Shown in pieces: positions 26,563-38,770 of a stretch of DNA of 64,000 bases; the stretch's first letter is position 1, and each line of letters begins with the position of its first letter. The notes under the pieces were generated by a model that was given only the letters and a program-made list of their open reading frames with translations, made no database searches and had not been told where the DNA came from. Where the stretch lies: positions 62,001 to 126,000 of the forward strand of contig NZ_JADJDO010000005.1 of assembly GCF_016702655.1 (NCBI RefSeq), read 5' to 3'. The translations under genes were made by a program, and so were the position numbers. Source of the stretch: Ideonella sp. (GTDB lineage: Bacteria; Pseudomonadota; Gammaproteobacteria; Burkholderiales; Burkholderiaceae_C).

Positions 26563-26578
26563 CAGTCAATGTTGACTG
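26563..26578. promoter_or_regulatory. Inverted repeat CAGTCAATGTTGACTG upstream of the secreted protein gene
   Basis: Seven-base arms CAGTCAA and TTGACTG flank a TG centre, 25 bp upstream of the ATG at 26603. The size and place fit an operator. The cognate factor is unknown. Confidence 0.5.
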
Positions 26579-26602
26579 CGCTCACATGGGAAGGACAGCA
26601 TC

Positions 26603-26989
26603 ATGAATTCGACCCCAATCCTCGCTTCGATCGCCCTGCTGACAGCCGTTGCCAGCACCTCTTCGCTGGCCGGCGGCCACGACCAGCCGGGCCCGGACGG
26701 CGCAGCGACATCGGTCTTGCGCAGCAGCCACGAACGCGCGGACCGGCACGATGACGGCGATCGCGCCAGTGACCGCGAGCGCAGCGCGCGCACGCGGCAC
26801 GGCGATGGCTTCGACAGCGGCATGCAGGCCGCGTCCACCGCTGCCGGCCCCGGCGAGCCCGGATACGCGTGGCGCTACTTCTCGGACCCTGCAGCGGGCC
26901 GCGCGGTCGTGATCAGTCCGCAAGGCGAGTACTTCGTCAGTCGCGGCAAGGGCCTGACCCTGGTCGCTGTGACGCAGCCCCGCTCCTGA
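26603..26989 (+). CDS. Small secreted protein of unknown function
   Basis: 128 residues. A Sec signal (residues 1-23, ending SLAGG) is followed by a very charged His/Asp/Arg-rich stretch (about 45-75) and a short folded-looking end with GYAWRYFSDPAAGRAVVISP and GEYFVSRGKGL. No family is recognised; the His/Asp-rich segment could bind metal. AAGGA stands 8-12 bp before the ATG. It stands alone, with the inverted repeat at 26563 just upstream. Confidence 0.75.
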   Translation: MNSTPILASIALLTAVASTSSLAGGHDQPGPDGAATSVLRSSHERADRHDDGDRASDRERSARTRHGDGFDSGMQAASTAAGPGEPGYAWRYFSDPAAGRAVVISPQGEYFVSRGKGLTLVAVTQPRS

Positions 26990-27115
26990 CGTCTGCACTC
27001 GGTACCCAACGCAGGCAATCGACGAGTCGAACAGGCCCCGGCGGCCAGGCCAGTGCCGCGCCTCGACGACGGCCGGCCGTGATCGGCCGCCCGCGCCGCG
27101 CTGCGACGCTCGCGT

Positions 27116-27775
27116 TCACGTGGATCGCTTCGCCTTCATCGAACGCGCAATCAAGCCCTGCGCCGACCAGTAGGTGGCGAGGATCCACAGCGACGCGAGC
27201 GGCAGCGGGGCGTCGAACTTGTTGAAGGCGAGCAGTGTGTCGGACGTCATGAAGAGCAGGCCACCGAGCGCGGCGTGCCGCGCCGGCATTGCTTCGGCCG
27301 TTCCGCGCGCGGCGAGCCAGGCTGCGCCGGCCTGCGCCGCCATCGACGCCAGGCAGACCACGTAGGCCACGACCGGCAGTTGGAGCGCCGCCGGCACGCT
27401 GGGCCAGAGCCGGGCCAGCAGCAGCGCGGCAACGGCGGCGTAGAGCGCGAACGGCTGCCAGCGCGCCGCGAAGCGCAGCCTGCGCGTGAAGGCAACGATG
27501 TAGGCCAGGTGCGCGAGCAGGAACGAAACCAGGCCGGGCAGGAAGCCCTGCGGCCACATCAGGAACACGTCGCCCGCGAGCGAGAACCACAGGCCGGCAA
27601 GGATCCAGCGCCGCGCGGCCGGCGCGTCGGCGCCGCGCGGCCAGGCCCAGGCGATGATGAGCAGCGTCGTCGCCGGCTTGAACGCGAACACGAGCGCCGG
27701 CAGTTCGAGCAGGTTGCCGGCGATGGCCAGCAGCGCGCTCAGAACTGCGGCGGCGGGTAGCAGGGTGGGTGGCAT
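27116..27775 (-). CDS. Lysoplasmalogenase/YhhN family membrane protein
   Basis: 219 residues with about eight transmembrane helices. Conserved-looking polar residues in helices fit YhhN proteins: FKPATTLLII, FSLAGDVFLMWP, FLLAHLAYIVAF and MTSDTLLAFNKF. Members hydrolyse the vinyl-ether bond of lysoplasmalogens in animals; in bacteria the substrate is less clear. It lies 56 bp downstream of the large GGDEF-EAL gene, on the same strand. Confidence 0.88.
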   Translation of the reverse strand: MPPTLLPAAAVLSALLAIAGNLLELPALVFAFKPATTLLIIAWAWPRGADAPAARRWILAGLWFSLAGDVFLMWPQGFLPGLVSFLLAHLAYIVAFTRRLRFAARWQPFALYAAVAALLLARLWPSVPAALQLPVVAYVVCLASMAAQAGAAWLAARGTAEAMPARHAALGGLLFMTSDTLLAFNKFDAPLPLASLWILATYWSAQGLIARSMKAKRST

Positions 27776-27831
27776 CGGGACGTATCCAGGGCGCGCGCGG
27801 GAAGCGCCGAAGATACCTCAGCGCCGTCGAG

Positions 27832-30800
27832 TCAAGCCGCCACCGGCAGCAGGTGGGGCGCCTTCCAGCGTGCGACTTCGTCGGCCAGCATCGGGCGTCC
27901 GAACAGGAAGCCCTGCACCATCGAGCAACCGAGCTCGCCGAGCAGGCGCGCCTGCTCGGGCGTCTCGACACCTTCGGCCACGGTGGCGATGCCGAGCGCG
28001 CGCGCGACGAGCACGGTGGCCTGGATCAGCACGCGACGGTGGTTGCTTTGCGCGAGCTGGCTCACGAAGGAGCGGTCGATCTTGAGCACGTCGACCGGGA
28101 TCTCGTGCAGGCAGGCGAGCGACGAGTAGCCGGTGCCGAAGTCGTCGAGCGACAGGCTCACGCCGAGGCCTTTCAGGCGGTGCAGCATGGTCAGTGCGCC
28201 GCTGTCCTGCATCGCCAGGCTCTCGGTCACCTCCAGGCGCAGCCACTGCGGCTGCATGCCGCTGCGCAGCAGCTCGTGCTGAACGAGCTCGCACAGGTCG
28301 CCCTGGCAGAGCTGGGCCCGCGAAAGGTTGACGGCAACGCTCGCCGGCGCCGCGGCACCGAGTGTCGCGCGCCATTGCATGAACTGGTCGCAGGCCGTCG
28401 ACAGCACGCGTGCGCCGAGCGCGGCGATCAGGCCCGTTTCCTCGGCGACCGGGATGAACTCGAGCGGCGGCACCAGGCCGCGCTCGGGGTGGCGCCAGCG
28501 CGCCAGCGCCTCGACGCCGGCGAGGGCGCCGCTCGCGAGGTCGACGACGGGTTGGTAGACGACGAAGAACTCGTCGCCCTGCAGCGCGCGGCGCAGGTCG
28601 TTCTCGACCCCCAGCGTGCGCGCGACGCGCTCGTGCATGGTCGCGTCGAACAGCACGTAGCGCCCGCGGCCGGCACGCTTGGCCTCGTACATCGCGGTGT
28701 CGGCGTCGCGCAGCAGCGCATCCGCGTCGCCGCGGTTGGTGTCGCTGGCAACAACGCCGATGCTCACGCTCGAGTGCACCTCGTGGGTGCCGATCTGGTA
28801 GGGCTGCGAGAGTACGAGCAGCAGGCGCCGCGCGACGAGTTCGGCGTCCTCGACGCCGCGGATGCCGTCGAGCAGGATCACGAACTCGTCACCGCCGATG
28901 CGCGCCGCGGTGTGCGCGCCGGACTCCTCGACGCGCGACAGGGCGTCGCCCTCGCGCAGCGCGGCGCGCAGGCGCTGCGCAATCTGGCGCAGCAGCTCGT
29001 CGCCGACGTCGTGGCCGAGGCTGTCGTTGACGAGCTTGAAGCGGTCGAAGTCCATGAACAGCACCGCGAACCGGTAGTCGGCCAGGCGGCGCGCGCGCAG
29101 CACCGCGCCTTGCAGCTTCTCGAGGATGGAGACGCGGTTGGGCAGTTGCGTCAGGCCGTCGGTGAGCGCTGCGCTGCGCAACTGCTCCTCGAGCTGCTTG
29201 CGCTGCGTGATCTCGGTGCGGATCGCCACATGCTCGATGACCCTGGCGTTGGCGTCGAGCACCGGCACCACGGTCGTGTCGACCCAGTACAGCGAACCGT
29301 CCTTGGCCCGGTTGCAGACCTCGCCGTGCCAGGGGCGACCGCTCGCGATGCGGCGCCACATGGCGGCCCAGAACTGGCGCGAGTGCACGCCCGAGCTGAT
29401 GATGCGATGCGTCTGGCCGATCAGTTCTTCGCGGCGGTACTGGCTGATGTCGCAGAAGCGGTCGTTGGCCTGCTTGATCGTTCCCGACGGGTCGGTGACG
29501 GCGACGATGGCATGCGTGTCGAGCGCGGTCTGGTAGGCGCGCAACTCGGCGAGCGCCTGCTCGGCGCGCGCGCGTGCTTCGTCGGTGGCGGCCTCGGCGC
29601 GCTTGGCGCGGCTGATGTCGAGGTGCACGCCGGCCACACGCGTCGGCCGGCCGTCGTGGTCGCGCTCGATCACTGCCCCGGCGGTGAAGACCCAGGCCCA
29701 GTGGCCGAGTTTGTGGCGCATGCGTACTTCGGCCTGGTATGCGACGGCGGGATCGGCCAGGTGGGCCTGCAGCTGCGCCTCGGCCGCCGGCAGGTCGTCC
29801 GGATGGACGAGGCTGCGCCAGGTGTTCGGGCCGAGCGCGAGCTCGCCCGGCTCGTAGCCGAGCATGCGCATCCAGCGGTCGTTGAAGCGCCCCACGCCGT
29901 CGGGCAGTTCGAACTCCCAGGTGCCGAGTGCGGCCCCCTCGACCATCAGGCGCAGGCGCGCCTCCTGCGAGCGCTTCTCGGTCAGGTCGACAAAGCAGGC
30001 GATCACGCCCTCGACATCGCCTTCGCGCCCGGCCAGCGGCTGGGTGTCGATGGAAAACCAGTGCAGTACGCCGTCGGCCAGGCGCGCGCCCAGGACCGTG
30101 CCGCTGACCGGCAGGCCGGTGCGCAGCGTGATCAGCGCCGGATGGTCCACGGCGGCGATTTCGCTGCCGTCCTCGCGGATGCAGCGCATTTGCGGATCGT
30201 TGGTATCGAAGGCCTGGCGGATCTGCGCGGGGTCGAGCCCGAGGATGCGCGATGCGGCCGTGTTGCACTCGGCGATGCGGCCGCTCGCGTCGAACACCGC
30301 CATGCCGACCGGCATGGTCTCGATGACGGTGGCCATGTGCTGGCGCTGCAGCATCTGCGGCGTGATGTCCGACTGGACCTCGAGAAAGCCGGTCGGCCGC
30401 CCCTGTTCGTCGAACAGCGGCTGCAGGTCGATATCGATCCAGTACTCGCGGCCGTCCTTGGCACGGTTGCAGATCTCGAGCTGCACCGGCTCGCGGTGCT
30501 GGATGGCGTGCAGCAGGCGCCCGAGCACGTCGGGCGCGGTGCGATCGCTGCCCAGGAGCGAACCCGGCGTGCGGCCGGCCACCTCGGCGAGCGCGTAGCC
30601 CGACAGGCGCGTGAACCCGTCGTTGACCCAGACGATGCGGTGCTCGGCGTCGGTGAAGACGACGCCGTTGCCGGTGCACTGGGCCGCCATCGCGAGGTAC
30701 TTGGTCTCCTCGGCCTGGGCCAGCAGCCGCTCGTGCTGCTGACGCAGCGTGCGCACCAGCGGCTCCAGTACCGCCAGTGCCAGGCAGGCGAGCAGCGCGA

Positions 30801-31668
30801 GCATCAGCAGCGCCCACTCGCGATTGGCCTCCACGGCGCGCCGGCTGCGCGCGTCGGCCTGGACCTGCATCTCGGCGGCGAGCGCATCCACGTCGCGCAG
30901 AAAGGCGTCGGCCTCGGCCTGCAGGCCGAGCGCGATCGGCGGCATCATCTCGGCTTCGACCTGGGGCAGGTAGGAGGCGGTCTCCCACAGCGCCGCCTGC
31001 TGCACTGCCACGCGGTTGAGCAGCGGATCGAGCACGCCGACCTGCAGGTCGGCTGCGCCGCGCTGTTGCTCGATCAGCTTGCTCATGCGCTGGGCGGCCT
31101 GCTGCATCGCGGCCTGCGATTGCTCGAGATCGTTCAAGTGCCCCCTGGCGTTGCGCGGCGCAAGCGCGGCGAGCACTGCCAGGCGACCGATGCGCTGGCT
31201 TTGCATGCGCTGGTGCCCGGCCAGCGTGATCAGCTCCGCATCGACCTGGCGCGTTGCCTCGGCCCTCTGCGCCTGCCAGACCTGCCAGCCCGACGCGAGC
31301 CCCAGCACGAGCAAGGTGCCATACAGCACGGCGCGCAGGCCGCGCTGCGGTTGGCGCGAGACAAGCTGCACGCCCAGCCTGCGCCGGGCGTCGCGCAGCG
31401 CGCCGCGTTCGACACTGCGTAGCAACCAGTACAGCGGCAGCGCGACCAGCGCGGCGAGCAGGCACGCGTCGAGCAGCGCGCGACCCCAGCCCGCCGAAGT
31501 GGTGGTGCCGAACTGCTGGCGCGCCGAGACCACGAGCAGGTCGGCGGCGAAGACGGTCGCCATCACCGCCGCGCCATCGAGCCAGAAGTGGCGCGCGCGC
31601 CGAGCCGGTGCGCGGCAACCGGCGGCGGTCGGCGTTGCCGCGGGCTCGGTCGGGTTGTCGTCGCTCAA
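27832..31668 (-). CDS. Multi-PAS GGDEF-EAL c-di-GMP signalling protein
   Basis: 1278 residues. Two helices near the N-terminus and one near residue 110-130 start a type-IV-pili-methyl-accepting-like sensor (AGHQRMQSQRIGRLAVL), closed by a helix at about 285-310. Four PAS/PAC domains follow (about 325-880), then a GGDEF domain with intact RIGGDEF (near 926) and an EAL domain with EALARWRHP (near 1057), NLSRAQL, EVTESLAMQ, DDFGTGYSSL, KIDRSFV and AEGVET. All catalytic residues I can check are present, so both cyclase and phosphodiesterase activities are possible. Divergent from the M6 protease gene across 176 bp. Confidence 0.94.
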   Translation of the reverse strand: MSDDNPTEPAATPTAAGCRAPARRARHFWLDGAAVMATVFAADLLVVSARQQFGTTTSAGWGRALLDACLLAALVALPLYWLLRSVERGALRDARRRLGVQLVSRQPQRGLRAVLYGTLLVLGLASGWQVWQAQRAEATRQVDAELITLAGHQRMQSQRIGRLAVLAALAPRNARGHLNDLEQSQAAMQQAAQRMSKLIEQQRGAADLQVGVLDPLLNRVAVQQAALWETASYLPQVEAEMMPPIALGLQAEADAFLRDVDALAAEMQVQADARSRRAVEANREWALLMLALLACLALAVLEPLVRTLRQQHERLLAQAEETKYLAMAAQCTGNGVVFTDAEHRIVWVNDGFTRLSGYALAEVAGRTPGSLLGSDRTAPDVLGRLLHAIQHREPVQLEICNRAKDGREYWIDIDLQPLFDEQGRPTGFLEVQSDITPQMLQRQHMATVIETMPVGMAVFDASGRIAECNTAASRILGLDPAQIRQAFDTNDPQMRCIREDGSEIAAVDHPALITLRTGLPVSGTVLGARLADGVLHWFSIDTQPLAGREGDVEGVIACFVDLTEKRSQEARLRLMVEGAALGTWEFELPDGVGRFNDRWMRMLGYEPGELALGPNTWRSLVHPDDLPAAEAQLQAHLADPAVAYQAEVRMRHKLGHWAWVFTAGAVIERDHDGRPTRVAGVHLDISRAKRAEAATDEARARAEQALAELRAYQTALDTHAIVAVTDPSGTIKQANDRFCDISQYRREELIGQTHRIISSGVHSRQFWAAMWRRIASGRPWHGEVCNRAKDGSLYWVDTTVVPVLDANARVIEHVAIRTEITQRKQLEEQLRSAALTDGLTQLPNRVSILEKLQGAVLRARRLADYRFAVLFMDFDRFKLVNDSLGHDVGDELLRQIAQRLRAALREGDALSRVEESGAHTAARIGGDEFVILLDGIRGVEDAELVARRLLLVLSQPYQIGTHEVHSSVSIGVVASDTNRGDADALLRDADTAMYEAKRAGRGRYVLFDATMHERVARTLGVENDLRRALQGDEFFVVYQPVVDLASGALAGVEALARWRHPERGLVPPLEFIPVAEETGLIAALGARVLSTACDQFMQWRATLGAAAPASVAVNLSRAQLCQGDLCELVQHELLRSGMQPQWLRLEVTESLAMQDSGALTMLHRLKGLGVSLSLDDFGTGYSSLACLHEIPVDVLKIDRSFVSQLAQSNHRRVLIQATVLVARALGIATVAEGVETPEQARLLGELGCSMVQGFLFGRPMLADEVARWKAPHLLPVAA

Positions 31669-31844
31669 GGGTCAGCGCCTTTCGAAGTCGGTGCCGACAG
31701 GCGCCACCCGGCGCATCCACTGGCACTTGCCTGCGGATATCGGCGCCTGGCGAGCCAACTTGACCGCCGCCACGTCAAGCTAGGGGCTGTGCGAACGAAG
31801 GCCAGCGTCTATCTTGTGGGCCCCTTTGCCGCGAGGAGAGCCGC

Positions 31845-34094
31845 ATGAGCGCCATCTTTGGTGAGATCCTGACCTTCGGCCAGGCCAACGGCCCCGACAT
31901 CCGCCTGCGCGTGACCGGCGACGAGTTCTACGCGAGCTACGAAACGCTCGACGGCTACAGCGCGGTCAGCGACAGCGACCGCGGCCTGTTCTGCTACGCG
32001 CACCTGCACAACGGGATCTTCGTCTCGAGCGGCGTTGCCGTCACCGCAGCGGCGCCGCTCGGGCTGCTGCGCCACCTGCGCGAGTCGCTGGCCACGCGCC
32101 ACAGCCGCTTCGAAGCGCGGCGGCTGCGCAGCCGCGCTCCGGCAGCGCGCGCTGCCAGCAACGCCGCGGCACTGACCTTCGGCCCGAGCCAGGGCCTGCT
32201 CGAAGGGCGCCGGCTGGCCAACGGATCGGTGCGCGGGCTGACGATCCTGGTCGAGTTCCAGGACGTGCGCACGAGCGTCACCCAGGCCGACCTGAGCGAT
32301 CTGTTGAACGCGCCCGACTACACCCGCAACGGCAACTTCTGCTCGGCGCGCGAGTACTTCCGGATCGTCTCGTCGGGCAAGCTCGACTACACGAACGACG
32401 TCGTCGGCCCGTTCCGGCTGAGCCAGAACCGGAGCTTCTACATCAGCAACCTGCTCGTGCGCGAGGCGCTCGACCTCGCCGTGGCTGCGGGCGTCGACCT
32501 GACCCGCTACGACTCGCGCCACGAGGGCTTGGTCGATGCGCTCAACATCATGTATGCCGGGCAGACGCAGTACGAGGGCGAGTTGTGGCCGCACAACTCC
32601 ACCATCGACCTGCGCTACGGTGGGGTATCGACCAACCTGTACCTGCTGACGAGCGCCGGGCGCAGCAGCGCCGACCTGAGCATTGGCACCTTCTGCCACG
32701 AGAACGGCCACCTGCTGTGCCGCTTCCCCGACATGTACGACTACGGCGCCGTCAACCGCGAGGGCGATGGCGTCAAGAGCGCCGGCATCGGCAGCTACTG
32801 CCTGATGGGTTCGGGCAACCACCTCGACTCGGGGCGCACGCCGGCGCCGGTATGCGCCTACCTGCGCGACCTGGTCGGCTGGTGCAACACCGAGATCGCG
32901 CTCAACTCGGCAACCGAGGCGAGGGCCGAGCACGGCGCCTACGACACCGTGCTCAAGTTCGCCACCAGCACGCCCAACGAGTACTTCCTGGTCGAGAACC
33001 GGGCCAAGATCGGCCTCGACCGGCACCTGCCGTCGAGCGGCCTGGCGATCTACCACTGCGACACGCTCGGCTCCAACGAATTCCAGCAAGGCACCGGCCA
33101 GCGCCATTACCAGTGCGCGCTGCTGCAGGCCGACGGACGCGCCGACCTCGAGCACAACCTCAACCAGGGCGATGGCGGCGATCTGTTCTCGGCGGTGGCC
33201 GGGGTTGCGGTCTCTAACGCGACGACGCCGTCGTCACGGCTATGGAACGGCGCCGATTCGGGGCTCGTTGTCTCGGCGGTCGACGTTCCCGACGCCAGCA
33301 TCTCGTTCCGGGTCGGTGCCGCCGCCCCGGCGGCGGCTGTGCGCGGCGAGAACCTGACGCGCCAGTCCATCCCCGACAACGATGCGGCCGGCATCGTGAG
33401 CCGGATCCACATCGGCGAGCCGGGCAAGATCAAGCGGCTGACTGCCAACGTCGACATCACGCACACCTACATCGGCGACCTGCGGGTCGAGCTGACGGCG
33501 CCCGGTGGCGCGAGCGCCGTGCTGCACGACCGCAGCGGCGGCAGCAGCGACAACCTCGCGCAGCGCTACGACTCGACCTCCGTCGCCGCGCTCGCCGGCC
33601 TCGTCGGGCAGACCGCAGCGGGCGACTGGCTGCTCGCGGTGCGCGATCTCGAAGGGCAGGACCTGGGCAGCCTGAATCGCTGGAGCCTCGAAATGACGCT
33701 CGACGCCGCCGATGCGCCGGCCGGCGGCGAGGCCGCGCCCGCGCTGGCGATCCCAGACAACGCCCCCGCCGGCGTCAGCAGCAGCATCGCCATCGCGCGC
33801 GCCGGCAACGTCGGCCAGATCAAGGTAGCGATCGACATCACGCACACCTACATCGGCGACCTGCGCATCGAGCTGGCCGCGCCCTCTGGCCGTAGCGTGG
33901 TCCTGCACGGACAGTTGGGCGGCGGCGCCGACAACCTCGTCGTCGCCTACGACTCGGCGACGCCGCTGTCGCCGCTGTCGGCGCTGCGCGGGCAGTCGAT
34001 GCTCGGCAACTGGACGCTGCGCGTCGTCGACGCGGCGGCGGTCGATGTCGGGACGCTGAACAAGTGGTCGATCGAGATCGTGCCCGCGCTTTGA
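31845..34094 (+). CDS. M6-family metalloprotease with two C-terminal P (proprotein convertase) domains
   Basis: 749 residues. After a propeptide-like region (1-130) the M6 domain shows TILVEFQD and the zinc signature HENGH (His285) followed by LCRFPDMYDYG, as in immune-inhibitor-A-like enzymes. Two tandem P/Homo B domains (about 510-625 and 640-749) each contain ITHTYIGDLR. The N-terminus MSAIFGEILTFGQANG has no Sec or Tat signal, unusual for a secreted protease, so it may use a leaderless route such as type I or be wrongly started. GAGGAGA precedes the ATG by 4 bases. Its stop is one base from the end of the convergent rep gene. Confidence 0.9.
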   Translation: MSAIFGEILTFGQANGPDIRLRVTGDEFYASYETLDGYSAVSDSDRGLFCYAHLHNGIFVSSGVAVTAAAPLGLLRHLRESLATRHSRFEARRLRSRAPAARAASNAAALTFGPSQGLLEGRRLANGSVRGLTILVEFQDVRTSVTQADLSDLLNAPDYTRNGNFCSAREYFRIVSSGKLDYTNDVVGPFRLSQNRSFYISNLLVREALDLAVAAGVDLTRYDSRHEGLVDALNIMYAGQTQYEGELWPHNSTIDLRYGGVSTNLYLLTSAGRSSADLSIGTFCHENGHLLCRFPDMYDYGAVNREGDGVKSAGIGSYCLMGSGNHLDSGRTPAPVCAYLRDLVGWCNTEIALNSATEARAEHGAYDTVLKFATSTPNEYFLVENRAKIGLDRHLPSSGLAIYHCDTLGSNEFQQGTGQRHYQCALLQADGRADLEHNLNQGDGGDLFSAVAGVAVSNATTPSSRLWNGADSGLVVSAVDVPDASISFRVGAAAPAAAVRGENLTRQSIPDNDAAGIVSRIHIGEPGKIKRLTANVDITHTYIGDLRVELTAPGGASAVLHDRSGGSSDNLAQRYDSTSVAALAGLVGQTAAGDWLLAVRDLEGQDLGSLNRWSLEMTLDAADAPAGGEAAPALAIPDNAPAGVSSSIAIARAGNVGQIKVAIDITHTYIGDLRIELAAPSGRSVVLHGQLGGGADNLVVAYDSATPLSPLSALRGQSMLGNWTLRVVDAAAVDVGTLNKWSIEIVPAL

Positions 34095-34095
34095 C

Positions 34096-36152
<2,057 letters not shown>

Positions 36153-36211
36153 GGGCGGCGGATGATAGCCAAGGGCGCCGCGCCAGCTTGTGCTAAGGCA
36201 CACTGGCGCCC

Positions 36212-37774
36212 ATGACGCCGCCCCTACCTCGCCGACGCCAATTCATCGCACTGGGCGGCGCCGCTGCACTGAGCCCGCTCGCCAGCCTGCCCTTCATCCG
36301 TCACGCGCGCGCCGCCGATGTCGACCGCTTCGCGCTCGGCGTCGCGTCGGGCTCGCCGCGGCCGGACAGCACCGTGCTGTGGACGCGCCTCGTCGGCGCC
36401 GAACTGCCGGAGAGCGTGCCGGTGGCTTGGGGAGATCGCGCGACGAGCGGTTCAGGACATCGCGGCGCGCGGCAGCGAGACGGCCGAGGCGGCATGGGCG
36501 CACAGCGTGCACGTCGACGCCGCCGGGCTCGCGCCGGGGCGCTGGTACTGGTACCGCTTCAGCGCGCTGGGCGCGCGCAGCACCGCCGGCCGCACGCGCA
36601 CCGCGCCGGCACCGGGGGCCACCGAGCCTTTGCAGTTTGCGATCGCGTCCTGCCAGCGCTGGGACCACGGCCACTACGCTGCATGGCGCCACATGGCTGA
36701 TGAGAACGTGGATCTCGTGCTCTTCCTGGGCGACTACATCTACGAGGCCGCGCCGGGGCCCGCATCGGCCGGGCGCGCGCCAGCACGAGGGCAGCGGCGC
36801 GGTGCGCACGCTCGCGCAGTACCGCAACCGCTACGCGCAGTACAAGAGCGACCCGGCGCTGCAGCGCATGCACGCGAGCGCCGTGGATCACGGTCTGGGA
36901 CGACCACGAGGTCGAGAACGACTACGCGAACGACCACAGCATGGGCCTGGAGAGCGACTTCCTCGCCCGCCGCGCGGCGGCCTACCAGGCGTACTGGGAG
37001 CACCAGCCGCTGCCCAACGCGGCGCGTCCGCGCGGAGCGGACCTGCGCGTCTTCGAGCGCTACGACTGGGGGCGGCTCGCGCGCATCCACGCGCTCGACG
37101 ATCGCCAGTACCGCGACCCGCAGGTCTGCCCGCCGCCGGGCCGCGGCGGCTCGACCACGGTGACGCCCGCCGCCTGCCCGGCGCTGCTGGACGCCAAGCG
37201 CACGATGCTCGGCGCGGCGCAGGAGCGCTGGCTTGCCGAGGGCTGGCGCAGCGACGCGGGCGGCTGGAATCTGCTCGCCCAGCAGACGCTGATGGCGCGC
37301 TTTGCCTGGCGCGACCCGGCGCAGCGCGAAGCGCCCGACACGCCCGGCGGCCTCTACTGGACCGACGGCTGGGATGGCTATCCGGCGGCGCGCGCGCGGC
37401 TGCTCCAGGGCGCGCTCGAGCGCAAGGCGGCCAACGTCGTCGTCCTCGGCGGCGACGTGCACGCGAACTACGTTGCCGACCTGAAGCCCGACTTCGACGA
37501 CGCCAAGGCGGTGGCGACCGCGACCGAGTTCTGCGGCACCTCGATCGCGAGCGAGGGCCTGGCGCAGAGCCGCGTCGATGCCGCGCTCGGCTTCAATCCG
37601 CATGTGCGCCACGCGCGTTCGGACCAGCGCGGCTATGTGCGCTTCACGCTCGATGCGAAGTCCCTGCAGGCGCAGTTGCGCGTGCTCGATGACGTGCGCC
37701 TGGCCGATAGCGCGATCCGCACCGCGGGGCGTTTCGCGGTCGAGGCCGGCCGCCCCGGCGCGCAGCCCGCATAG
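36212..37774 (+). CDS. phoD: Tat-exported PhoD-type alkaline phosphatase, three frameshifts
   Basis: About 520 residues when joined. The N-terminus PRRRQFIALGGAAAL is a twin-arginine signal. Downstream pieces carry GVASGSPRPDSTVLWTRL, APGRWYWYRFSA, FAIASCQRW, FLGDYIYEA, VWDDHEVENDY, LLAQQTLMA and LGGDVHANYVA, the metal-ligand motifs of PhoD phosphodiesterase/phosphatases (calcium and iron site). Frame changes lie near 36430 (run of four G, one too many), 36775 (GCGCGCGCC) and 36890, all insertions. PhoD releases phosphate from phosphoesters in the periplasm. Confidence 0.9.
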
Positions 37775-37781
37775 GCCGGCC

Positions 37782-38770
37782 GTGGCGTCCATCCTCGCCG
37801 TCACGGTGCCGTTCTTCGCGCTCGTGCTGTGCGGCTACCTCGGCGCCCACTCGCGCGTGCTGCCGCAATCGGCGATTCCGGGCTTGAACGCCTTCGTGCT
37901 CTATTTCGCGCTGCCGTGCATGCTGTTTCGCTTCGGCGCCGGGACGCCGTTCGCGCAGTCGTCGATCCGGCGCTGATGGGCATCTACGCGGCATGTGCGC
38001 TGGCGCTGATCGCCTTCACGATCGTGACCACGCTGCGCACCGGCGCCGCCGGCACCGGCGTCGGCCTGAAGGACGCGGCCTTCGGCGCCCTCGTCGCGGC
38101 GTTTCCGAACACCGGCTTCATGGGCGTGCCGCTGCTCGTTGCGCTGCTCGGCGAGCGCGCCGCGGGGCCGGTGATCGCGACCATGCTCGTCGACCTGACC
38201 ATGACGAGCTCGCTGTGCATCGCGCTTGCGCAGGTGCACGCCGGCACTGCGGGCGATGCGGGGCTGCGCGCGGCGCCTCGCGCGCGCCGGCCGCGGCGTG
38301 CTCGTCAACCCGCTGCCGTGGGCGATCCTGGCCGGTGCCCTGTTCGGCGCCGCGGGCTGGACGCTTCCTGCAGTCGTGGGGCAGATCGTGCGCATGCTCG
38401 GCGACGCGGCAACGCCGGTCGCGCTGTTCACGATCGGCGCCGTGCTGTGGCGCGCCGGGCAGCATGCGCACACGCGCACGCCGCCGGCGCAGTTCATTCC
38501 GGTGGCGCTGATCAAGGTGTTCGTCCATCCGCTGCTGGTGCTCTCGGGCGGGCTGCTGCTCAATGCCGCCGGCGTGCCGGTGCCCGCCTTCGGCCTCACC
38601 GTGCTCGTGCTTGCCGCAGCGTTGCCGAGCGCGAGCAACGTCTCGCTGCTCGCCGAGCGCTTCGAGGCCGACAACGGCCGCGTCGCGCGCATCATCATGG
38701 CTCGACCGTGATCGCGTTCGCGAGCTTCAGCGCGATCGCATGGCTTCTCGGTGCGGGGGGTGCGCCATGA
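37782..38770 (+). CDS. AEC family (auxin efflux carrier-like) transporter, three frameshifts
   Basis: The joined protein has about 325 residues and ten helices in the 5+5 arrangement of the family. Recognisable pieces are PFFALVLCGYLGAHSRVLP and FVLYFALPCMLFRF in the first frame, AAFPNTGFMGVPLL in the second, NPLPWAILAGALFGAAGW and LPSASNVSLLAERFEAD in the third, and the final STVIAFASFSAIAWLLG in the second frame again. Breaks are near 37958, 38280 and 38698. The start is probably GTG at 37782, 8 bp after phoD. The stop overlaps mtnN by ATGA. Substrates of bacterial members are organic acids or amino acids. Confidence 0.85.

Noticed and set aside
27769..31422. 1217-codon plus-strand frame opposite the GGDEF-EAL gene
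   Set aside because: Shadow of a gene with intact GGDEF and EAL signatures on the minus strand.
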